In this document: piece after piece, positions 1-4,983 of the stretch
Layout: each line of letters begins with the position of its first letter
Numbering within the stretch: the stretch's first letter is position 1
Origin: Betaproteobacteria bacterium
GTDB lineage: Bacteria > Pseudomonadota > Gammaproteobacteria > Burkholderiales > Nitrosomonadaceae
DNA: 5,120 bases
NCBI GenBank assembly: GCA_022601315.1
Contig: JAHZIU010000170.1
Location: forward strand, 1-5,120
Direction: 5' to 3'
Notes under the pieces: model-generated
Databases searched by the model: none
The model's input: only the letters and a program-made list of their open reading frames with translations
Told to the model about the DNA's origin: nothing
Translations under genes and position numbers: made by a program

Positions 1-108
1 AAGCTTTGTTGATATTGCGTAACTCAAACATAATTAATTACTACCCGTGATAAAAACCAGCGCAACTCAGCCCGTTTGCTTTTTGCGGATTCAGCTTTTA
101 CTTTATTT

Positions 109-398
109 TTAGCGTAAAGCGTGACACTCAGGCAAATTGAAGAATGATAAATACCCATATTTAACCGTACACCATAACCGTTCTAAAAAATACTATCATA
201 ATAACAGCCCTTGCCATCCATGCTGATCTATATACCGTGGACTTTTAGTATTGATGAATTGCCTCATTGGCAAACTGCACACCCTGATCAGCATTCATAA
301 CTTGTGGGTAACCATAATCCTGAATTACGGCTTCTAACACCTGACCACAAAATTCAACATCCAGCGTATTGTTTGGCGCCAGATTATCATGATCTGGC
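109..398 (-). pseudogene. Decayed IS3-family transposase (OrfB, integrase core) fragment
   Basis: On the minus strand, pieces of an IS3-type DDE transposase can be read in three frames. The first (about 398-248) reads NTLDVEFCGQVLEAV, then NADQGVQF, and ends at a TAA at 245-247. The second (227-186) reads ISMDGKGCYYDSIF and ends at a TAG at 183-185. The third reads LERLWCTVKYGYL and ends at a TAA at 109-111. In intact relatives these blocks form one continuous stretch, with the catalytic Asp in NADQG and the Glu in LERLW. Here the Asp codon (287-289) and Glu codon (181-183) are 106 nt apart, which fits the family's D(35)E spacing plus small indels. The first catalytic Asp, OrfA and a readable C-terminus are missing, so this is a dead remnant. 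Family assignment is by motif recognition; the exact IS group is unknown. Confidence 0.8.
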
Positions 399-450
399 TT
401 TTTACCGCTTAATCACTTTTTTCAAGCAGCTCTTCGGAATTCTGTCAATA

Positions 451-628
451 AACCTAAATTAATCAGTTCAATGGCTGGTTTTTATATAACCAACTGTTAT
501 TTAGAAAAAATCTCTGGCATATCAATACACCCAGTAGGTGAGCAACTTTAACTGCTCCGCAGTTAAGAATTGTTATGTTTTTCAATGTATTGTATGAATA
601 AATTATTTTTAACTGATTAATTTAGGTT
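451..628. repeat. 178-bp segment bounded by a perfect 18-bp inverted repeat
   Basis: The 18 bases at 451-468 (aacctaaattaatcagtt) are the exact reverse complement of 611-628. They enclose 142 bp of AT-rich, non-coding sequence. The match does not extend outward or inward. AATA occurs just outside the left arm (447-450) and one base outside the right arm (630-633), which only weakly resembles a target duplication. The layout resembles a small non-autonomous element (MITE) or the ends of a decayed insertion sequence, next to the IS3 remnant. Whether it moves, or is repeated elsewhere in the genome, cannot be seen from one copy. Confidence 0.5.
548..566. repeat. Perfect 8-bp hairpin with 3-nt loop
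   Basis: The bases ttaactgc (548-555), loop tcc, and gcagttaa (559-566) form a perfect 8-bp stem. It lies near the centre of the 451-628 inverted-repeat segment. No T-tract follows on either strand, so a simple intrinsic terminator is unlikely. It may be internal structure of the MITE-like element. Confidence 0.5.
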
Positions 629-801
629 GAATAGAACGCACATGCTCTCTACGCCGCAGAATAACTGCGTCTCCGGTCGCGAGCACGCTCAATTCAATAT
701 AAGGCGGCGTTTAAATTCCACCAACTGGCGCAATATTCGGTTAAGCGTACCAAATAAACAAATATGTCATATCAACCTGAAACATATGCTAAGTACAGTC
801 T

Positions 802-1647
802 CTAACGCGCAATATCACGGTGAAATACATTCGGAGCAAAACCTTGTTCCTGCAACCATGGCTTTAACGTTTCAATCAAAAAGACAGAGCGATGCCGCCC
901 ACCTGTACAACCAAAAGCAATGGTTAAATAGCTCTTTCCTTCAAGAACATAACGGGGCAAGACCGGGGCAATCATCTCCTTAAATCCATTAATAAAAGGT
1001 TGCAGACTCTCATCTTGAGCAATATATGCACCGACTGCTGAATCATTTCCATTTAAGGATTGAAGTTCCTTGACCCAATATGGATTTTGCAAAAAACGAA
1101 CATCCATCACAATATCTGCTTCCCGTGGCAACCCCCAACGAAACCCAAAAGACAACAGTGTAACGGTTAATTTTCCCTGATTTTCTTTCTTAAAATGACC
1201 TTCTAAGATTCGCCGCAAATCATGAATTGATAGACTGGATGTATCAATTATCAGATCTGCCTTGTTTTTCAAATTGTGCAACAGTCCCCGTTCTTTCTTG
1301 ATTCCGTCATCTACGGAACGGTCTTTCGCCATTGGGTGGCGTCGTCTTGTTTCCGTAAAACGTTTTTGTAAAATACTATCATCTGCTGTAATAAATAACA
1401 GAGTAGCCTCAAGTTGCTCGACAACTGTCAATACAGCTTCAGAACTAAATCCTCTGGTTCTTGTGTCAATGCCAATCGCAATAGGATTATCTGATGTATG
1501 CGAGTCCTGCAATAGTGGTTCAACCAACGTAAGTGGGAAATTATCAAACACTTCATAACCTAAATCTTCCATATTCTTCAAAGCAGAAGACATACCTGCG
1601 CCTGAAAGCCCTGTAATGACCAACAATTTTTTATTCCTAATATTCAT
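802..1647 (-). CDS. rapZ: RapZ/YvcJ-family nucleotide-binding protein with altered Walker A
   Basis: This 281-residue protein has the usual length of the RapZ (YvcJ) family. The N-terminal P-loop domain starts with KLLVITGLSGAG at residues 7-18, and GIDTRTRGF follows the first part of the fold. The C-terminal domain carries LPREADIVMDVRFL, NPYW and GCTGGRHRSV (246-255), the phosphate-binding signature, and ends HRDIAR. Family members bind nucleotides. In E. coli RapZ controls GlmZ RNA and hence GlmS, but that role is not established for alphaproteobacterial-type proteins. The Walker A lysine is replaced by methionine (M19, codon at 1591-1593), so ATP binding or hydrolysis may be impaired. The start is supported by the closeness of the P-loop to the N-terminus; a weak, rather distant GGGA precedes it. 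The PTS genes often found beside rapZ are absent downstream. Confidence 0.93.
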   Translation of the reverse strand: MNIRNKKLLVITGLSGAGMSSALKNMEDLGYEVFDNFPLTLVEPLLQDSHTSDNPIAIGIDTRTRGFSSEAVLTVVEQLEATLLFITADDSILQKRFTETRRRHPMAKDRSVDDGIKKERGLLHNLKNKADLIIDTSSLSIHDLRRILEGHFKKENQGKLTVTLLSFGFRWGLPREADIVMDVRFLQNPYWVKELQSLNGNDSAVGAYIAQDESLQPFINGFKEMIAPVLPRYVLEGKSYLTIAFGCTGGRHRSVFLIETLKPWLQEQGFAPNVFHRDIAR

Positions 1648-1816
1648 CCAATTATTTTCCCGTCTTTGGTCGCTCGAACTACTTCATGTGAACCTACATA
1701 CTTGAATTCTTAGAAATATTCTTTGTGGATTTATGCCACCTAACGCTCCGACTATTGTAGTCGGTCTAATTATCTTACATTCAACTCTCTATATTTTAAT
1801 TTAAAAAGTTCTTGCA
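1648..1816. other. Divergent intergenic region between rapZ and the arsR operon
   Basis: This AT-rich stretch separates rapZ (minus) from the arsR operon (plus) and should hold both promoters. I see no clear sigma-70 pair for rapZ. On the minus strand, a 21-codon frame with no start codon (1709-1647) reads EFKYVGSHEVVRATKDGKII and ends in a TGA that overlaps the rapZ ATG as ATGA. It could be the tail of a decayed upstream gene or mere chance. The hairpin at 1748-1764 is listed separately. Confidence 0.5.
1748..1764. repeat. Perfect 7-bp hairpin in the divergent intergenic region
   Basis: The bases ccgacta (1748-1754), loop ttg, and tagtcgg (1758-1764) form a perfect 7-bp stem. There is no T-run on either side strong enough for an intrinsic terminator. 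It could be a regulatory dyad or a leader structure for rapZ; its function is not determined. Confidence 0.45.
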
Positions 1817-1850
1817 TCATAATAATACACCATGTAGTGTATTATTATGA
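1817..1850 (+). promoter_or_regulatory. 14-bp inverted-repeat operator overlapping the arsR start codon
   Basis: The arm tcataataatacac (1817-1830) is the exact reverse complement of gtgtattattatga (1837-1850), with a 6-base spacer catgta. The right arm includes the ATG of the ArsR gene (1847-1849). ArsR-type repressors bind imperfect 12-2-12-like dyads at their own promoters, so this is very likely the autoregulatory operator of the operon. Weak promoter-like hexamers TTGCAT (1812-1817) and TAGTGT (1835-1840) are 17 bp apart and would place the transcript start at or next to the ATG. These hexamers match the consensus poorly and are tentative. Confidence 0.75.
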
Positions 1851-2185
1851 CTTATACAAGAGAACAACAAATAGACGATGCTTTTTTTGCGCTATCGCAT
1901 CCTGTGCGTCGGGCAGTTCTGGAGCACCTGGCGCAAGAAGACTTATCTGTCTCGGACGTTTCAAAACCGTTTAATGAATCACCCTCACAGATGACTAAGC
2001 ATCTTCATATATTGGAGCGCGCCGGAATGCTTTCGCGCCAAAAGGTGGGTCGCGTACATAAACTACATATGGAACCTGAACCCTTGAAAGAGATTATGGA
2101 TTGGCTTATCCATCATCAGAAATTCTGGGACAACCGACTTGATGCATTGGAAAGTTATTTACACACATTAAACACGGAGAAATAA
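1847..2185 (+). CDS. ArsR-family winged-helix repressor (SRPBCC-associated type)
   Basis: This 112-residue winged-helix protein starts the operon. The first helices read DAFFALSHPVRRAVLEHL (11-28). The recognition helix is within SPSQMTKHLHILERAG (45-60), and the beta-wing is LSRQKVGRVHKLHM (62-75). The C-terminal tail, FWDNRLDALESYL (93-105), is typical of ArsR proteins encoded beside AHSA1/SRPBCC genes. There is no cysteine, so the classical ArsR/SmtB thiol metal site is absent and the inducer is more likely organic or unknown. The expected role is repression of its own operon through the dyad that overlaps the start codon. No Shine-Dalgarno precedes the ATG, and no better-placed in-frame start exists before the conserved first helix, so translation may be leaderless. 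The stop codon directly abuts the next ATG. Confidence 0.92.
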   Translation: MTYTREQQIDDAFFALSHPVRRAVLEHLAQEDLSVSDVSKPFNESPSQMTKHLHILERAGMLSRQKVGRVHKLHMEPEPLKEIMDWLIHHQKFWDNRLDALESYLHTLNTEK

Positions 2186-2656
2186 ATGAATACCGAATTA
2201 AAAGAAGACGGAACACTTGCGCTTGAAATCCGCAGAGAGTTTCCTTTTCCACGAGAATTAGTTTTTGAAGCGTGGCTCAATAAAGATCATTTGGCACAAT
2301 GGATGGGACCAACGCCAGATATCAATCTGGTTCATACAGAAGTCGATGCACAACAAGGCGGATCATACCGCTTAGGATTCCAGGAAAAAGGATGTTCTGA
2401 CTCCACAAGCTATGTTCATGGTGAGTACCTGGAAATCAAACACCCAGAAAAACTCGTCTTTACATGGATCTGGGAAGAGCCTCTTCCAGAGGCAGGCGTT
2501 GAAACACTTGTCACCGTGGAATTTTTTGCAACAAAGGTCGGCACACAAATTTTGCTAACTCATCAGAAATTTATGGATGAAGCTTCGCGTGAGCGGCATG
2601 ATCACGGTTGGTGTGGCACGTTTGACAAACTTGCAAACCGTCTGTCCCAGTTTTAA
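2186..2656 (+). CDS. AHSA1/SRPBCC-domain protein
   Basis: This 156-residue protein has one START-like AHSA1 (activator of Hsp90 ATPase homologue 1-like) domain. Visible family hallmarks are REFPFPRELVFEAW (17-30), HLAQWMGP (35-42), GGSYRLGF (58-65), GEYLEI (79-84), FTWIWEE (92-98) and the closing HDHGWCGTFDKLANRL (138-153). Such proteins form a hydrophobic cavity that binds small organic ligands; the bacterial stand-alone members mostly have no known substrate, and the Hsp90 label does not imply that function here. It is cytoplasmic, with no signal peptide. The ATG follows the arsR TAA with no gap and has a GGAG 6 nt upstream, inside the arsR end (2176-2179), so the two are translationally coupled. 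The pairing with ArsR is very common and suggests the repressor and this protein respond to the same compound. Confidence 0.9.
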   Translation: MNTELKEDGTLALEIRREFPFPRELVFEAWLNKDHLAQWMGPTPDINLVHTEVDAQQGGSYRLGFQEKGCSDSTSYVHGEYLEIKHPEKLVFTWIWEEPLPEAGVETLVTVEFFATKVGTQILLTHQKFMDEASRERHDHGWCGTFDKLANRLSQF

Positions 2657-2667
2657 TAAAACAAAAA

Positions 2668-3081
2668 ATGATGGATATCAAAAAAATCATCTTCACTACG
2701 TTCGCATACTTTGTCATCACAATGGCGTGGGCTTATCCTTGGCACATGATGTGGTTTCAGGATCTTTATGTTGAAATGGGCGCTGTCACTCGCGTCTCAC
2801 CCATTATGCCACTGGGTATCGCTGCAATTTTGATGCAAGGAATAGTGATTGGTTACTTGTATCCATTTTTTTATAAAGGTGGTAATCCGATTATTCAGGG
2901 AATTAAATTTAACCTGATTATTGGCCTTATGACCTATACAGCCATGGGCTTTGCAACGGCAGCCAAAATTTTGATTGAGCCAGTCTCAACATTTTTGATC
3001 TATCACACCCTATTTCAGACCATTCAGTTCACATTAACGGGTGCCGCGCTGGGTCTAATCTACGGAAAGAAATATGGTTGA
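2668..3081 (+). CDS. Four-helix integral membrane protein of unknown function
   Basis: This 137-residue protein is almost wholly hydrophobic, with four predicted membrane helices at about 6-24, 47-69, 79-101 and 107-133. Short polar loops lie between them. Features worth noting are a WAYPWHMMWFQDLY stretch (21-34) with aromatic and histidine residues just after helix 1, an YPFFYKGG turn after helix 2, and a second histidine in helix 4 (YHTLFQ, 112-117). I cannot assign a family with confidence; small four-helix DUF families such as DUF1761 are possible relatives by size and topology only. It begins 11 bp after the AHSA1 gene with tandem ATGs (2668 and 2671) and no clear Shine-Dalgarno, and its last 8 bases overlap the next gene. 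It therefore belongs to the ArsR operon and may act in membrane handling of the same compound, which is inference. Confidence 0.8.
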   Translation: MMDIKKIIFTTFAYFVITMAWAYPWHMMWFQDLYVEMGAVTRVSPIMPLGIAAILMQGIVIGYLYPFFYKGGNPIIQGIKFNLIIGLMTYTAMGFATAAKILIEPVSTFLIYHTLFQTIQFTLTGAALGLIYGKKYG

Positions 3082-3418
3082 TCACGAAAAACGATTGAAC
3101 AAAATCCTGCATGACGCATGGCCGGATATAGACACGCATTTTGTACTGGAATTTAGAAAACTGTTTGGCGTGGTCGGCGGGTATATAAATAACAAAATAT
3201 TTTGCTCCTGTGGCGACTTTGGGTTCGCGCTGAAATTACCTGCTGAAGATGTTAGGTCGTTACTCAAAGAAGGTGCGCAACCGCTTAAATATTTCCCAAA
3301 CGGACACATCAAGAAAGATTATGCCGTCCTAACAGACGCCATGATAGACGAGCATCAACTACTAAACCATCATATTAAAACAAGTATTAATTTTTCAACC
3401 AAACCGAAAGGAAAATAA
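3074..3418 (+). CDS. TfoX N-terminal-domain-like protein
   Basis: This 114-residue protein matches the small TfoX N-terminal domain family. The pattern is a basic leading helix, then KLFGVVGGYINNKIFCSC (29-46), in place of the usual MFGG-x-G core. GFALKLPAEDVRSLLKEGAQP (50-70) and KDYAVL (81-86) follow, as in relatives. It lacks the C-terminal helix-hairpin-helix domain of Haemophilus TfoX/Sxy, so it is a stand-alone N-terminal domain and a competence role should not be assumed. Its function is unknown. The start is well supported by GGAAAG (3064-3069) 4 nt before the ATG. The start overlaps the end of the membrane-protein gene by 8 bp, which indicates translational coupling. TfoX-like genes are often found in ArsR/SRPBCC/VOC clusters. 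Confidence 0.82.
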   Translation: MVDHEKRLNKILHDAWPDIDTHFVLEFRKLFGVVGGYINNKIFCSCGDFGFALKLPAEDVRSLLKEGAQPLKYFPNGHIKKDYAVLTDAMIDEHQLLNHHIKTSINFSTKPKGK

Positions 3419-3422
3419 AATT

Positions 3423-3872
3423 ATGAGTAATGCACCAGAAGGATATTCAACACTGACCCCAGTGATCATTTCTAAAGATGCACGGGTAGCAATCGAAGAT
3501 TACAAAAATGCTTTGGGCGCAGAAATGCCTTGCGAACCAATGGCCTGTTCTAAAACAAGAAAAATTTTTCACGCTGCACTAAACATTGGGGAAGCCACGT
3601 TATTTGTTTGCGACGAGTGTCCTGAACTAGGTATGAATGTTACAGGCCACCAACAATTTTATCTCTATGTCAAAAATGTGGACAACTTATTCAATACAGC
3701 TAAAGCAGCAGGTTGGAATGTGGATAATAACCCTGAGGACATGTTCTGGGGTGACCGTGTTGCCACTGTTAAAGATAGAAATGGCAACACATGGAAGCTG
3801 GCCCAAAGAGTTCGCGATGTATCACCAGAAGAAATGAGCGAGGCCATGAAAAAAATGAGTGAAACAGCTTAG
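3423..3872 (+). CDS. PhnB-like VOC-fold (glyoxalase superfamily) protein
   Basis: This 149-residue protein has the vicinal oxygen chelate fold of the PhnB-like type. The opening, LTPVIISKDARVAIEDYKNALGAE (11-34), replaces the usual TPYL...AIxFYxxAFGAE. KIFHAALNIGEATLFVCDE (47-65) carries the conserved His50. The C-terminal half has FWGDRVATVKDRNGNTWKLA (108-127), and the tail DVSPEEM (132-138) is characteristic of this subfamily. VOC proteins bind a metal and act in glyoxalase, dioxygenase, isomerase or drug-binding reactions; which one applies here cannot be told. It lies 4 bp after the TfoX-like stop, with AAAGGA (3407-3412) 10 nt before the ATG. It is the last gene of the ArsR operon before a 95-113 bp gap. 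The substitution of TPV for TPY at the start of the first strand is a small deviation. Confidence 0.9.
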   Translation: MSNAPEGYSTLTPVIISKDARVAIEDYKNALGAEMPCEPMACSKTRKIFHAALNIGEATLFVCDECPELGMNVTGHQQFYLYVKNVDNLFNTAKAAGWNVDNNPEDMFWGDRVATVKDRNGNTWKLAQRVRDVSPEEMSEAMKKMSETA

Positions 3873-3902
3873 CGCATCAATACCTAAACAGCCCTACCCT
3901 AC

Positions 3903-3926
3903 AGACGTAATCCGTCTACAGGATTA
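3903..3926 (+). terminator. Possible weak terminator or alternative hairpins after the operon
   Basis: Two mutually exclusive stems overlap here. One pairs agacg (3903-3907) with cgtct (3913-3917); the other pairs taatcc (3908-3913) with ggatta (3921-3926). Both are short, and only an AT-rich tail without a proper T-run follows. The position just after the last operon gene suits termination, but the structure is weak. Confidence 0.25.
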
Positions 3927-3955
3927 TTAACGAAAAAACTAATCGGAGTCTGTTA

Positions 3956-3961
3956 TATACT
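3956..3961 (+). promoter_or_regulatory. Possible -10 element for the P-loop kinase gene
   Basis: TATACT (5 of 6 matches to TATAAT) lies 24 nt before the preferred GTG start. It would place the transcript start near 3968, leaving a short leader that still contains the AAGGG ribosome-binding site. No convincing -35 hexamer is seen at the expected distance. Confidence 0.3.
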
Positions 3962-3973
3962 GAAGTTTTGTAT

Positions 3974-3978
3974 AAGGG
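3974..3978 (+). promoter_or_regulatory. Ribosome-binding site that favours the GTG start at 3986
   Basis: AAGGG lies 7 nt before the GTG at 3986, which is near-ideal spacing. The further upstream in-frame TTG at 3968 has no such site and would put this sequence inside the coding region. The site therefore decides for the shorter protein. Confidence 0.65.
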
Positions 3979-3985
3979 TGAATCG

Positions 3986-4483
3986 GTGAGTCAAGGAACA
4001 TTAACGTTCTTTTGTGGAAAAATGGGTGCAGGAAAAACCACGAAATCGCAGGAATTAGCCCGACGATCAGGTTCAATTCTATTATCTGAAGATGATTGGC
4101 TTACTGCAATCTATCCTGATGAAATAATTAGTTTTAATGATTACATTAAATATTCGGCGCGACTTAAACCACTTTTAAAGGGCCATGTTCAAAGTATTTT
4201 GAATGCTGGCATATCTGTAATATTGGATTTCCCCGGAAATACAAAACAACAGCGAGCATGGTTCAAGGAAATATTTTCGGCGTTCAATATTCCTCACAAA
4301 CTGATTTATATAGAAGCAGATGATGAATTATGTTTAAAACAAATTGAAATACGAAATAAAAATCATCCAGAACGCGCCCAATTTGATAATGAAACAGTTT
4401 TTCATCAAGTAACCAGCTATTTTCAAATTCCATCTGAAGATGAAGGTTTCAATATAGAAGTAATTCGTAGAAAAAATACATAA
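3986..4483 (+). CDS. AAA-type P-loop ATP-binding protein, kinase-like
   Basis: The protein has 165 residues from the GTG start (171 if the TTG at 3968 is used). It is a stand-alone P-loop protein of the AAA_33/zeta-toxin-like kinase type. Walker A is FFCGKMGAGKTT (8-19), only about ten residues from the N-terminus, as in relatives. SILLSEDDWLTAIYPDEI (30-47) follows, with the acidic pair that probably contacts the substrate or magnesium. ISVILDFPGNTKQQRAWF (76-93) contains the second acidic strand end and a conserved Asn-Thr. The tail PSEDEGFNI (149-157) is also typical. Relatives are annotated only as ATP-binding or kinase-like proteins; phosphorylation of a small molecule is plausible, but the substrate is unknown. 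It lies about 113 bp after the ArsR operon and probably has its own promoter. The codons are somewhat more AT-rich than those of its neighbours. Confidence 0.87.
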   Translation: MSQGTLTFFCGKMGAGKTTKSQELARRSGSILLSEDDWLTAIYPDEIISFNDYIKYSARLKPLLKGHVQSILNAGISVILDFPGNTKQQRAWFKEIFSAFNIPHKLIYIEADDELCLKQIEIRNKNHPERAQFDNETVFHQVTSYFQIPSEDEGFNIEVIRRKNT

Positions 4484-4542
4484 AAAATGCGATCACACAG
4501 CTCAATTCCCCATTACGCGCCAAAAATTCCAATGTTACTGAT

Positions 4543-4902
4543 ATGAACAAACATAATAAGATAAATTACGTCGAGTTTCCCGCTTGCCATATTCAAGCAA
4601 CTAAAGACTTCTTTACAACTGTATTTGGCTGGTCATTCGAAGACTTCGGTCCTGAATATACTGCGTTTTCTAACCAAGGTCTCGATGGTGGTTTTTTTAA
4701 GTCTGAGCAAAGATCTTTAACTGACAATGGCGCTGCGCTCATTGTGTTTTTTAGCAGCAATCTTGAAAAAACACTTGAAGCAATTGAGAACGCAGGTGGC
4801 ATTATCAGCAAACCTATTTTTTCTTTTCCGGGCGGCAGGCGATTCCATTTTATCGAACCAAGCGGCAATGAGTTAGCCGTATGGTCTGATGTACACTTAT
4901 AG
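4543..4902 (+). CDS. VOC-fold (glyoxalase/bleomycin-resistance superfamily) protein
   Basis: This 119-residue protein is a compact, single-unit VOC protein distinct from the one at 3423. KINYVEFPACHIQATKDFF (6-24) gives the first strand with Glu11, a likely metal ligand. FGWSFEDFGPEYTAF (28-42) follows, then GLDGGFF (46-52). The closing segment FPGGRRFHFIEPSGNELAVW (95-114) carries the conserved Glu110 of the last strand. The length and the order of motifs match a widespread subfamily annotated only as VOC or glyoxalase-like; the substrate is unknown. Two repeats of the fold are needed per active site, so a dimer is expected. No clear Shine-Dalgarno precedes the ATG, and no better in-frame start is available close to the conserved first strand. 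It is 59 bp after the kinase-like gene, without an obvious terminator between them. Confidence 0.9.
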   Translation: MNKHNKINYVEFPACHIQATKDFFTTVFGWSFEDFGPEYTAFSNQGLDGGFFKSEQRSLTDNGAALIVFFSSNLEKTLEAIENAGGIISKPIFSFPGGRRFHFIEPSGNELAVWSDVHL

Positions 4903-4943
4903 TTGATTGATGTTGTTGAAAAAAATTTCTGCCAAGCCTCAAA

Positions 4944-4949
4944 TATACT
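4944..4949 (+). promoter_or_regulatory. Possible -10 element for the GFA-family gene
   Basis: TATACT lies 34 nt before the GFA ATG. The same hexamer, in a similar ATATACTG context, precedes the kinase-like gene. No -35 at 16-18 bp is apparent (only A-rich sequence), so the call is weak. Confidence 0.25.
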
Positions 4950-4983
4950 GCAAAACACAATGTGATGCGTCATCGAGAAAAAT

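Larger units (their letters stand above)
399..801. other. Gene-free stretch downstream of rapZ
   Basis: I find no convincing gene here. Plus-strand open frames beginning near 627 run antisense into rapZ and look like chance. The minus strand, where genes following rapZ would lie, has only short interrupted frames and nothing recognisable. The alphaproteobacterial rapZ neighbours (PTS EIIA and HPr genes) are not visible. The stretch contains the 18-bp inverted repeat pair at 451-468 and 611-628 and the hairpin at 548-566, listed separately. No tRNA or rRNA was recognised. Confidence 0.6.

Noticed and set aside
378..403. Terminator-like hairpin (gccagat/atctggc) followed by TTTTT on the plus strand.
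   Set aside because: It lies inside the decayed transposase coding sequence, and no plus-strand gene precedes it, so it is probably chance.
627..983. Plus-strand open frame of 118 codons.
   Set aside because: Half of it is antisense to rapZ, it has no ribosome-binding site and its protein resembles no family.
1262..1558. Plus-strand open frame of 98 codons inside rapZ.
   Set aside because: It is entirely antisense to a well-supported gene.
1847..2185. Arsenic or metal-sensing ArsR.
   Set aside because: The protein has no cysteine, and no arsenic-resistance gene lies nearby.
3074..3418. Competence regulator TfoX/Sxy.
   Set aside because: Only the N-terminal-type domain is present and the genomic setting is an ArsR operon, so a competence function is not supported.
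1738..4542. Integron cassette array, suggested by single small accessory genes and by ACCTAAC at 1738-1744.
   Set aside because: No intergenic gap has a paired RYYYAAC/GTTRRRY attC structure, and the ArsR genes are tightly coupled rather than separated by attC sites.
4593..4973. Minus-strand open frame of 126 codons.
   Set aside because: It is antisense to the VOC gene at 4543-4902, whose motifs are clear.
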